A stretch of 19,997 nt of DNA from Limivivens faecihominis (GTDB lineage: Bacteria; Bacillota; Clostridia; Lachnospirales; Lachnospiraceae). Positions within the stretch are counted from its first letter, which is position 1, and each line of letters begins with the position of its first letter. The notes beneath the pieces are model-generated. The model made no database searches, was not told the DNA's origin, and saw only the letters and a list, made by a program, of their open reading frames with translations. Shown piece by piece: positions 7,546 through 13,627 of the stretch. Made by a program: the position numbers and the translations under genes. Location: contig NZ_JAJEPR010000047.1 in the NCBI RefSeq assembly GCF_020686945.1, positions 1 to 19,997 on the forward strand. The letters are read 5' to 3'.

Positions 7546-9243
7546 TTAACGTTCCATATCTCTGTTTTTCATCTTACGCTCAAGCCGCTCCGATCGCCGC
7601 CTTTGCCGCAGTTCTCGATCCATTGTCTTTTCCTGTGCATATTCGTCAAGATAGCCAGACACATCCCGTAGGCCACTCTCCATCAACCACCAACTGAACT
7701 TGTCGCCATAAGCCGCTTCAATGCGTTGGGCTGCTGCTTTCTCTCTGTCAGGTCGAAGTGCCTTCCGCTCCAGATAAAGCTGCAAGGAATCAAAGCCGGA
7801 AGCTTGCTCTTTCAGCTCGGCATACTCAGACAATGCAGCCTCCAGCTCTCCGGCATACTTATTCTCCTGCGCCTCAAGCCGTTTGAGATTATCTTCATAG
7901 CGGTCAATCTGGCGCTGGAAGATATCGCTTGTGGCGTCCTCTGGGTATTCCAGAGAATGAAGCAGCATAGCCTTTTCGCTTTTTAGCTCCTCTAACTTTT
8001 CCGTCAACTCGGCTATTTTGGAGGCAAGCTCACGGTGCCTGACAAAGTGGATCGCAGGAAGGGATTTCTTTTCAGCCAGTAGGGACTTCCGTTCTTTGGT
8101 TGTTTCCTTTATCTGCTGCACAAGGGAGCGGTACTGTGCCAGATTTGGCTTCAGAATATTCAAGGCACCGGTCATCTGTTTCTTGCTGCTGCGGATATGC
8201 CCTAACTGATAGCAGAAGATCAGCATATTTTCCCGCAGCTTTTCCAACGCTTCTGCAATAGCGGGCAGCGTGTTCTTCACCGCCTCCGTAATTTTCTTGA
8301 ACTGCGCCTTCAGTTCCCGCAGGAGCCTGTTGTCCGCCTTGATCTGACGGTTGAGTTCGCACCTGTCGGACACGATACCTTTCTGTTCCAAAGCACGGGC
8401 AATCACGCCCTCGTGGATGGTGGGCTGCTCGTCAATGCCTCGCTCGACAAAGCTGCGGTGGTCGATGCGCTCCTCATGACCGTATCGCTCCAAATATTTG
8501 TTTGTCACATCTGCCCATGCTTTGCGCCAGATAAGGAGCTGTTCCTCGCTGTTCCAGCGTTCAGAAATGGGATTCTGTCTCCCGTATTTGGTGCTTTTGG
8601 GATACTTGCTGGCACGCTCATATCCATGTTCCTCAGCTGCGGATGGTGTCATATACACTTTCTTCCTGCCTACCTTGTACTGGTACTGTTTCTCCCATCC
8701 GTCAGCCTGTGCAGCCTTAAACTCGGCAGCGGTAAAGCCCCGTTCCTCACCGTCACGGCTGCAGAGATATTCCTTCTCCGTTTTGTATTGCCATTTGCCG
8801 CTTTCATCAAGCGGGCGCACCGTCAAGAGAATGTGGGCATGTGGATTATGACCCGGTGGATCAGGATCGTGGATTGCCAGATCGGCGCACATCCCGTCTG
8901 CGACAAATTGGTTTTGTACGAAGTCCGTCAACAGCGTCTGCCATTGCTCTAGGGACAACTCTATGGGCAGGGCTACCACAAACTCACGGGCTAAGCGGCT
9001 GTCCTTGGTTTTCTCGTTTTCCTCCACGGCGTTCCAGAGAACCTCTCGGTCTTGCCATGCGGGTGGGGCCATGTCCGGCAGGAATACCTCCTGCCACACA
9101 AGCCCCTGCTTTCGGGTGTAATCGTGCTGTACTCCGTCATAGTCATTGAGGATGTGGGAGCAGCTGAGATAAGCGGAGGCTGCACAGGCGGAGCGTCCGG
9201 CTCCCCGGCTGACCACCTTTGCCTCCAAGTGGTAAATTGCCAT
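7546..9243 (-). CDS. MobA/MobL-family relaxase (MobQ type)
   Basis: The 565-residue protein is the DNA-nicking relaxase. Its N-terminus MAIYHLEAKVVSRGAGRSA followed by CAASAYLSC is the family signature. The metal-binding histidine motif is IHDPDPPGHNPHAHILL (H125, H132, H135, H137). The catalytic tyrosine is not pinned down with certainty. The C-terminal half (about 300-500) is largely charged helix, probably coiled coil, without a primase domain. The start ATG at 9243 has GAGGTG 7 nt upstream. It lies just downstream of an RSF1010-like oriT (9556-9592), as expected for a MobQ relaxase acting in cis. No coupling protein is encoded near it, so it would use a helper's secretion system. Confidence 0.93.
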   Translation of the reverse strand: MAIYHLEAKVVSRGAGRSACAASAYLSCSHILNDYDGVQHDYTRKQGLVWQEVFLPDMAPPAWQDREVLWNAVEENEKTKDSRLAREFVVALPIELSLEQWQTLLTDFVQNQFVADGMCADLAIHDPDPPGHNPHAHILLTVRPLDESGKWQYKTEKEYLCSRDGEERGFTAAEFKAAQADGWEKQYQYKVGRKKVYMTPSAAEEHGYERASKYPKSTKYGRQNPISERWNSEEQLLIWRKAWADVTNKYLERYGHEERIDHRSFVERGIDEQPTIHEGVIARALEQKGIVSDRCELNRQIKADNRLLRELKAQFKKITEAVKNTLPAIAEALEKLRENMLIFCYQLGHIRSSKKQMTGALNILKPNLAQYRSLVQQIKETTKERKSLLAEKKSLPAIHFVRHRELASKIAELTEKLEELKSEKAMLLHSLEYPEDATSDIFQRQIDRYEDNLKRLEAQENKYAGELEAALSEYAELKEQASGFDSLQLYLERKALRPDREKAAAQRIEAAYGDKFSWWLMESGLRDVSGYLDEYAQEKTMDRELRQRRRSERLERKMKNRDMER

Positions 9244-9273
9244 TTGCGTTCACCTCGATTCGTATTTTGTGAG

Positions 9274-9294
9274 GGGGTGGTAAAACGCCACCCC
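9274..9294 (-). promoter_or_regulatory. Hairpin in the relaxase leader
   Basis: GGGGTGG (9274-9280), a 7-nt loop and CCACCCC (9288-9294) form a 7-bp GC-rich stem about 30 nt before the relaxase start. There is no U-tract, so it is not an obvious terminator; it may affect translation or mRNA stability. Confidence 0.4.
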
Positions 9295-9304
9295 TTGGTT
9301 TCTG

Positions 9305-9324
9305 TTTCTCTTTGCAAAGAGAAA
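9305..9324. repeat. Perfect 20-bp palindrome upstream of the relaxase gene
   Basis: TTTCTCTTTGCAAAGAGAAA is self-complementary over its whole length, 62 nt upstream of the relaxase ATG and between it and oriT. It has the size and symmetry of a dimeric repressor operator, and could also be an accessory relaxosome site. The binder is unknown. Confidence 0.6.
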
Positions 9325-9555
9325 ATGGGCTGCATTGCTGCCCATATCTGCGATAAAGCTGCCGGTGGCAGGTTTTCGCAGGCAGGAGGCGGGCAGAGTA
9401 TCTGCCGGATTGGTGCGACAAGCAGCAATCTCTGCATCAGCAGAAGCGCCGACTGCACAGGGAATGCTGACTTGCGGCATTTCCTGCCCTCTCTGGAGAA
9501 GTGTCCGATGGACAGTTCGTGAAGAGCGCACGAGCCCGACCAACGGAAGGGATAC

Positions 9556-9592
9556 CACCGCCTGCTTCGCAGGTGGTGAGTAAGTGCGCCCT
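9556..9592 (+). other. Origin of transfer (oriT), RSF1010/MobQ type
   Basis: An inverted repeat CACCGCCTGC / GCAGGTGGTG (9556-9565 and 9569-9578, 3-nt loop, one G-T pair) is followed two bases later by TAAGTGCGCCCT (9581-9592). That 12-mer is the core nic region of RSF1010/R1162-type origins, which are also preceded by a 10-bp inverted repeat. By analogy the nick would fall between G and CCCT on the plus strand, so the DUF3847, partition, replication and recombinase genes would enter a recipient first and the relaxase gene last. The relaxase at 7546..9243 is in the matching MobQ family. The rest of the gene-free stretch 9244-9644 holds the palindrome at 9305, the hairpin at 9274 and a terminator at 9598. 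Confidence 0.87.
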
Positions 9593-9597
9593 TCGGG

Positions 9598-9637
9598 ATA
9601 AAAAAGGAAGGGACGCCCCGGTTGCCCGGAACGCCCC
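9598..9637 (-). terminator. Terminator after the DUF3847 gene, adjoining oriT
   Basis: On the minus strand GGGGCGTTCCGG, a GCAA tetraloop and CCGGGGCGTCCC form a 12-bp stem (three G-U pairs) followed by TTCCTTTTTT. It closes the DUF3847 transcript just before oriT, so the relaxase needs its own promoter downstream. Confidence 0.82.
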
Positions 9638-9644
9638 TCGCAGA

Positions 9645-9851
9645 TTAGTGTAGCTTCTCATATAACAAGTCCTCTAATTTTTCAAGCTCCATTTGCTGAG
9701 CCTCTGGAAATACTTTCTCCAAAACAGCGCCCTCCTGAATCAAGCGTCTGGTACGGGCCTTTCGCTCTTTCGCCCGATCCCGCATTTGTGCCTCCTCCAA
9801 TCGGTGCTTGGCCTGCAATTCTTCCTTGGTCATGATCTTTTTATTTGCCAT
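9645..9851 (-). CDS. DUF3847-family small protein
   Basis: The 68-residue protein is highly charged and almost entirely helical: KKIMTKEELQAKHRLEEAQ, then RDRAKERKARTRRLIQEGAVLEKVFP, matching the shape of DUF3847 proteins (basic RTRRLIQEGA segment, acidic C-terminus). DUF3847 genes are commonly found next to MobA/MobL relaxases in clostridial mobile elements; the function is not established, but a relaxosome accessory or DNA-binding role fits its basic middle and its place beside oriT. GGAG lies 6 nt before the ATG at 9851. It is bounded by terminators on both sides, so it is a separate single-gene transcript, although no clear promoter is visible in the short gap upstream. Confidence 0.82.
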   Translation of the reverse strand: MANKKIMTKEELQAKHRLEEAQMRDRAKERKARTRRLIQEGAVLEKVFPEAQQMELEKLEDLLYEKLH

Positions 9852-9866
9852 ATCTGGCTCCTTTCT

Positions 9867-9879
9867 GCCGCTGGGCGGC
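9867..9879 (-). promoter_or_regulatory. Leader hairpin shared with the ParM-like gene (copy 1)
   Basis: On the minus strand GCCGC-CCA-GCGGC is followed directly by AGAAAGGA, the ribosome binding site of the DUF3847 gene. An almost identical block precedes the ParM-like gene (11352-11364). The hairpin sits where it could control ribosome access. Confidence 0.5.
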
Positions 9880-9890
9880 TTCGTGATAGT

Positions 9891-9932
9891 AAAAAGCAGG
9901 GAACTGGTATCACACAGATACCAACTCCCTGC
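9891..9932 (-). terminator. Terminator of the replication/partition operon
   Basis: On the minus strand GCAGGGAGTTGGTATC and GATACCAGTTCCCTGC form a 16-bp stem (two G-U pairs) with a 5-nt loop, followed by TTTTTAC. It lies about 100 nt after the ParR-like gene. The G-U pairs replace mismatches on the other strand, confirming its direction. Confidence 0.85.
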
Positions 9933-10036
9933 AGAACTGATGGTAAATTGTTTTCCTCATTCTGAGAATTGCCAATTTGGTAGCAAAGACGGATTGTATT
10001 GCCACCAACATAGTAGTAAAATCAAGAAAAGTAATT

Positions 10037-10411
10037 TCAAAAGCCGTCTGCAAAATCCAGCGCAGCTGAAATGTCCTCCTCGGTTTCCTCCGAAACAAGA
10101 GCAGCGGCAGGCTGTGCGCTCTGCATAAGCTGTAGGATACCGCCAAGGCTTACCGGCGTACAGCTCTGCAAGCTGCGTGAGATGGTATCCTCGATCCGGC
10201 TGAGGAAAGCGTCCTCCTTCTCCCGTGTTTCCAGATAGGGATCATCGGCAAGCTGCTTGCTACGGTCAAAGTAAGCGTTGACCGCCGAAACGACTGCCTT
10301 GCTGACTGAACGATATTCTCGCCTGTCAAGGCTCTGCAAATGCTCCCACGCCCTGCGGTCTGCTTCGTTCTCCAGATTCAGCCGAAGTGTTGTTGTGTAG
10401 ATTTGCTTCAT
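10037..10411 (-). CDS. ParR-like ribbon-helix-helix DNA-binding protein
   Basis: The 124-residue protein begins with a short beta strand (KQIYTTTLRLNLEN) and two helices (EADRRAWEHLQSLD and SVSKAVVSAVNAYFD), the layout of ribbon-helix-helix proteins, then an acidic, probably flexible C-terminus. Its start overlaps the stop of the ParM-like gene by four bases. In plasmid ParMRC systems the gene after parM encodes ParR, an RHH adaptor that binds centromere repeats and the actin filament via its acidic/hydrophobic tail. Position, size and fold all fit. The candidate binding sites are the TGTAC repeats at 11382-11431 and 11565-11600. Sequence similarity to known ParR proteins is not visible by eye, so the name is inferred from context. 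Confidence 0.72.
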   Translation of the reverse strand: MKQIYTTTLRLNLENEADRRAWEHLQSLDRREYRSVSKAVVSAVNAYFDRSKQLADDPYLETREKEDAFLSRIEDTISRSLQSCTPVSLGGILQLMQSAQPAAALVSEETEEDISAALDFADGF

Positions 10412-11337
10412 ACAAGATCGCCTTTCTTTTGCATTTTCTGTGCAGACAGCAGCTCATAGCCCTTGGCTGTGGCGCAGATGTCATCATTGATCATCACCCG
10501 GCTGGCATCATATTCTCCGAAATTCTTCACCATGCAGCTTCCACCGCCGACAACATAGAGCCTCATCAGTTCCGGGTCATACTCATGCTCACGCAGTCTG
10601 CGGAAGATGCCTGCGGTGTAATCCCTCGCTGTGTTCTGGATAGCAGTTAGGTAGCGTTCGCTGATGTCTGCCGTCCCAAAGCGAATCACACGCTCCAGAA
10701 TCGTATCATCTACCGATGCGCCAAACTGCCGCATGAGATTTTCCCGGACAGCAATCATGCACTGGTTTGTCCCGTACTTCTCCGTGAAGCACTTCTGAGA
10801 TAGCGGACGGCGCTCGTTGATATACATGACATTCATCGTTCCGTTGCCAATGTCGCAAAGCATATTGATGCCCTTGAATCCCCGCAGTCTGTCCGCCACA
10901 GCGGAGAAGCCCTGCGGGAAGATGTCCGCTCCGGCAAACTCCACATGATAGCTGACACCACGGAAAATGAAATCCGCCATTTCATTCTGCAACAGGTACG
11001 CCTTGAAGCTATCCTTCTGTTCGCTGACCCAAGTAAGAGGGAGCCCCGCCGCCAAATGCACACGGGCAGAGGTCTGCTTGCGGATATTCAGCTCTCTTGC
11101 AATGGCAGCAAGGGTCAGAATATAGTAGTCACCGTCTGTCATTTTGTCAGAGATAAACTCCTTGTGACCTTCGCCCACGGTGTAATAGCTGCCGTTGTAG
11201 ACAAGCAGATTGCTTTTGAAGGTCGGCTCCTTGTCAGAGATGATCACGCCCGTAGGAAAGCAGCAATGTGCAGTCTTGATATTCCCATAGCCGTGGTCGA
11301 TGCCGATGATTATAGGGTTATTGTTCATATAGTTCAT
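10408..11337 (-). CDS. ParM/StbA-like actin-family ATPase
   Basis: The 309-residue protein has the actin-fold nucleotide-binding motifs: phosphate-1 IIGIDHGYGNIK (D14), phosphate-2 CDIGNGT (from about residue 161) and adenosine-site YVVGGGS (about 261-267), spaced as in ParM/Alp-type plasmid segregation actins. The open frame extends 84 codons upstream, but AAAGGAC lies just before the ATG at 11337 and the extension runs through repeat DNA, so 11337 is the start (a second ATG at 11328 is possible). It would polymerise with ATP to push apart copies of the circular element, with the ParR-like product as adaptor and the upstream repeats as centromere. The gene begins 45 nt after the repeat array. 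Confidence 0.85.
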   Translation of the reverse strand: MNYMNNNPIIIGIDHGYGNIKTAHCCFPTGVIISDKEPTFKSNLLVYNGSYYTVGEGHKEFISDKMTDGDYYILTLAAIARELNIRKQTSARVHLAAGLPLTWVSEQKDSFKAYLLQNEMADFIFRGVSYHVEFAGADIFPQGFSAVADRLRGFKGINMLCDIGNGTMNVMYINERRPLSQKCFTEKYGTNQCMIAVRENLMRQFGASVDDTILERVIRFGTADISERYLTAIQNTARDYTAGIFRRLREHEYDPELMRLYVVGGGSCMVKNFGEYDASRVMINDDICATAKGYELLSAQKMQKKGDLV

Positions 11338-11351
11338 AGTTTGTCCTTTCT

Positions 11352-11364
11352 GCCGCTGTGCGGC
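11352..11364 (-). promoter_or_regulatory. Leader hairpin shared with the DUF3847 gene (copy 2)
   Basis: On the minus strand GCCGC-ACA-GCGGC is followed by AGAAAGGA before the ParM-like start. Copy 1 at 9867-9879 differs only in the loop and the flanks. Confidence 0.5.
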
Positions 11365-11381
11365 CTTGAAAATAGATTGTT

Positions 11382-11431
11382 TGTGTACGGCTCTGTACGG
11401 TAAACGCCAGTGCTGTACGCCGCTGTACACC
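11382..11431. repeat. Phased TGTAC repeats: putative parC centromere/operator
   Basis: TGTAC starts at 11384, 11394, 11414 and 11424, exactly on a 10-bp grid with one degenerate slot at 11404. The units read TGTGTACGGC, TCTGTACGGT, (AAACGCCAGT), GCTGTACGCC and GCTGTACACC. Short iterons at helical-turn spacing directly upstream of an actin-type partition gene are the hallmark of parC, where ParR binds to build the segregation complex and to repress the promoter. A consensus TTGACA (minus strand, 11465-11460) lies just upstream without a convincing -10. Confidence 0.65.
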
Positions 11432-11476
11432 GATTGGTCTTTGGATTTTGCGTTTGCTTTGTCAAATCGCTGTTTA

Positions 11477-11496
11477 TACCGCAAGAAAATGCGGTA
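11477..11496. repeat. Inverted repeat TACCGCA / TGCGGTA
   Basis: TACCGCA (11477-11483) and TGCGGTA (11490-11496) flank 6 nt, and a third TGCGGTA sits at 11531-11537. They lie between the two TGTAC clusters in the ParM-like gene's upstream region and could be a second operator family. Confidence 0.4.
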
Positions 11497-11564
11497 ATCG
11501 CAGCACATTGCACATAAAGAACGCTGATTTTGCGGTAAAATAGCTTTTTGAAAACGGAGTTGAG

Positions 11565-11600
11565 AACTGCCGTACATCGTGTACGGCATGTACGGCAGTT
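11565..11600. repeat. 13-bp perfect inverted repeat containing TGTAC motifs
   Basis: AACTGCCGTACAT (11565-11577) and ATGTACGGCAGTT (11588-11600) are perfect complements around CGTGTACGGC. Inside, GCCGTACA/TGTACGGC form a second 8-bp inverted pair, giving three GTAC cores at 9-bp steps. The same motif as the phased array suggests the same binding protein. It lies 20 nt beyond the helicase stop codon and may double as operator or weak terminator; no strong U-tract follows on the minus strand. Confidence 0.55.
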
Positions 11601-11620
11601 TTGAAGTCCAGTTCTCATAT

Positions 11621-12946
11621 TTAATAAGGAAGCAAGTTCATCGCCTCCACTCCGATAAATCCACGCACCCGCTTTCCGGCTGCGTACACATTGTTGGTAG
11701 CCTCCACATTATAAAGCCGTTCATTCTGGGCCAGCTCTGAGCTGATACGATTTGCTGACATAGGCTTTTGTGCGTTGTCCTCGCACCAGCGGAGATAGGC
11801 TTCATAGATAGCCTTGGAGCTGGCTTCGCTGTCGGCCTTAAAGCGGATATAGCCCTCGGATTGCAAAAACTCGATCACATTGTTGCTGCTGCGCTTTACT
11901 GTCTCCATATTTTCTTTGGCTCTATCGCTGATGGTGAACTGATACTCGTTCCCAATCAACCGCCGCAGACCCTCCAGACACCACAAAAAGATGCCCTCAC
12001 GCTCCTGTGTCAGCTTATCCACCAGAAATGGATCATCGGCTCGTCCTGCTGGCCTGTCCTTGGTGGTCAACACGATCTGCCTGCGGAAGAAGCCGTCTGA
12101 CTTGTCGTGCAAAGCGGTTAAAGCGCCGTTGCCGAAGCAAAGAAAGCGGACATAAAGCTGGCTCTGATAGCTTTGAACACCCTTGCGTTCCATATCCATC
12201 TTGCACTCTGAGGTCACGATGGATTTGATATAGTTGGTCTTGGGCAGGGCACTCATATCCATATCGTCATCCACCATCAGCAGCTTGTTTTCCAGGTCTG
12301 CACGGCTGAAACGGTTGTTCTCTACCTTCTGGATGCTGGTGGTATTCATGTTATCTCCCAGCATGGAGCGCATTACAAGTCCGATTCGACTCTTTCCTTC
12401 GCCGCCCTTACCAATCATCAGGAGCATTTTCTGCCCCTTTGTGGTAGGCAATAGGCAGTAGCCCATATACTCCTGCAAGGTGGGAATGTCCTCCGGGACA
12501 AGCAGCTCGGATAAAAATTGCAGCCAGCGCACAGGCGGCGGTGCATCGGGGAGATAGGCCACACTCAGACGGTTGTTGCAATAGCTTTTGTCCTCGGTGA
12601 AACGCCCATCCAGAAAGAGTGTCCCGTTTGCCACATGGATACGGTCAGTCTCGATGGGCAGGGGCGGCGAATAGGCTTGCAGCTTGATACTGGCCAGCAG
12701 ATTTGCCACCACCTTGGAAAGCCCGGAGGTCAGACAGCCGGAGATCTCCTCCAGAATGAGATTGCCGATTTGCGCCTCGTCCTCAATCAGTCCATCCACT
12801 GTGAACAGCCTTCCTCTGACACATTTCATGGGATGCTTTTTTAAGAACTGCTGACAAAACAGCACTTCGTTGATGCGTTTTCCATCATACCAATCGGGAA
12901 TGCTTTCTTCAGGCGGCATAACCATTGGGGTATTCAATTCGTCCAT
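11621..12946 (-). CDS. SF3-type replication helicase (DUF5906 / P4-family primase-helicase C-terminal type)
   Basis: The 441-residue protein has a P4/D5-type helicase core: Walker A GKGGEGKS (residues 179-186), Walker B LLMVDDDMD (222-230), sensor-1-like LCFGNGALT, and an arginine-rich FFRRQIVL segment, followed by a C-terminal winged-helix-like domain with KPMSANRISSELAQ. No primase active site is present; the zinc-finger protein encoded upstream would supply the primase-like half. GGAGG lies 6-7 nt before the ATG at 12946, and the gene overlaps the upstream one by 38 nt, so the pair is coupled. Its likely job is unwinding at an origin on the excised circle. The split primase/helicase arrangement is common in clostridial mobilizable elements. 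Confidence 0.87.
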   Translation of the reverse strand: MDELNTPMVMPPEESIPDWYDGKRINEVLFCQQFLKKHPMKCVRGRLFTVDGLIEDEAQIGNLILEEISGCLTSGLSKVVANLLASIKLQAYSPPLPIETDRIHVANGTLFLDGRFTEDKSYCNNRLSVAYLPDAPPPVRWLQFLSELLVPEDIPTLQEYMGYCLLPTTKGQKMLLMIGKGGEGKSRIGLVMRSMLGDNMNTTSIQKVENNRFSRADLENKLLMVDDDMDMSALPKTNYIKSIVTSECKMDMERKGVQSYQSQLYVRFLCFGNGALTALHDKSDGFFRRQIVLTTKDRPAGRADDPFLVDKLTQEREGIFLWCLEGLRRLIGNEYQFTISDRAKENMETVKRSSNNVIEFLQSEGYIRFKADSEASSKAIYEAYLRWCEDNAQKPMSANRISSELAQNERLYNVEATNNVYAAGKRVRGFIGVEAMNLLPY

Positions 12947-13544
12947 AGGTTTCCTCCTTTCGCAGTTGTTCCAGACGCTCCTTTAGTGCTATGATTTCAC
13001 CATCCGTCATCCAGTCCTGTACAATTTCCCGACGCTCATAGCTGTCACCAAAGGTGAGAATGTTCAGTTCATATTCAATCTGACTGAGCTTGTGGCAGGC
13101 TTCCACGAATAAATCATGGACTGGCTCATCCGGCGTTTGCGGCGCATAGTATGCTTTCCATTCCTCCAAGCAACGGTAATAGTCCGATAAAACAGAAAAG
13201 CACAGACGCTCGTTTTCTTTGAGCTTCTGTGCTTCTGTTCGGATACGCTTTGCATTGAGTGCCGCTGCGCTGGGCGGCTTGTCCGGGTCAAGATGAAAGT
13301 CTATCACCAGCTTCATGGCTGCGTCGTAGGGCTTGAGATCAAACAACCTTGCAGTGAAGTCAATGACATCTCCATGCTCTCCGCAGGTAAAGCAATAATA
13401 ATGGTCGTTTGCCACATACAAGCTGGGGTGTCTGTCATTGTGAAAGGGGCAGAGCGCCTTGCCGTGCCGGTTGACCTCAAGGCCATACGCCTGTGCCGCT
13501 TCCCGCAGGCTGACGTTGTTTTTTACGGTTTCGAATAAATTCAT
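12909..13544 (-). CDS. CHC2-type zinc-finger (DnaG-like N-terminal) protein
   Basis: The 211-residue protein opens with a CHC2 zinc finger: C32-P-F-H35 followed by the conserved RHPSL, then C51-F-T-C54-G and the characteristic GDVIDF motif. This is the DNA-binding finger of DnaG-type primases; the TOPRIM catalytic domain is absent, and the rest is helical with a charged C-terminus. An upstream in-frame start at 13604 lies within the terminator hairpin, whereas AAAGGAGG precedes the ATG at 13544, so 13544 is chosen. Overlap with the helicase gene implies a joint role in priming or origin recognition. Whether it primes by itself is doubtful given the missing TOPRIM. Confidence 0.88.
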   Translation of the reverse strand: MNLFETVKNNVSLREAAQAYGLEVNRHGKALCPFHNDRHPSLYVANDHYYCFTCGEHGDVIDFTARLFDLKPYDAAMKLVIDFHLDPDKPPSAAALNAKRIRTEAQKLKENERLCFSVLSDYYRCLEEWKAYYAPQTPDEPVHDLFVEACHKLSQIEYELNILTFGDSYERREIVQDWMTDGEIIALKERLEQLRKEETYGRIEYPNGYAA

Positions 13545-13560
13545 GTGTCCTCCTTTGCGT

Positions 13561-13598
13561 AGAAAAAGCGGCTTGCCCTGATATAAGGCAAACCGCTT
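13561..13598 (-). terminator. Terminator/attenuator between the recombinase and the CHC2 gene
   Basis: On the minus strand AAGCGGTTTGCC and GGCAAGCCGCTT form a 12-bp stem (one G-U pair) followed by TTTTTCT. It starts 30 nt after the recombinase stop and ends 17 nt before the CHC2 ATG. No promoter fits between it and the gene, so it may be a partial terminator on read-through transcripts. Confidence 0.8.
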
Positions 13599-13627
13599 CC
13601 TCAAAATTTATTGTTTTATTGGAAATA

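Noticed and set aside
9250..9661. Several open frames of 70-150 codons on both strands around oriT
   Set aside because: They overlap each other, oriT, a terminator and the palindrome, have no ribosome binding sites and resemble no family; the region is better explained as non-coding transfer DNA.
11338..11589. An 84-codon N-terminal extension of the ParM-like protein
   Set aside because: The extension translates the TGTAC repeat region, while the actin fold begins right after the ATG at 11337, which has a ribosome binding site.
11382..11600. Possible CRISPR-like array
   Set aside because: The repeats are 5-10 bp on a 10-bp grid with no unique spacers and no cas genes nearby; they fit protein-binding iterons.
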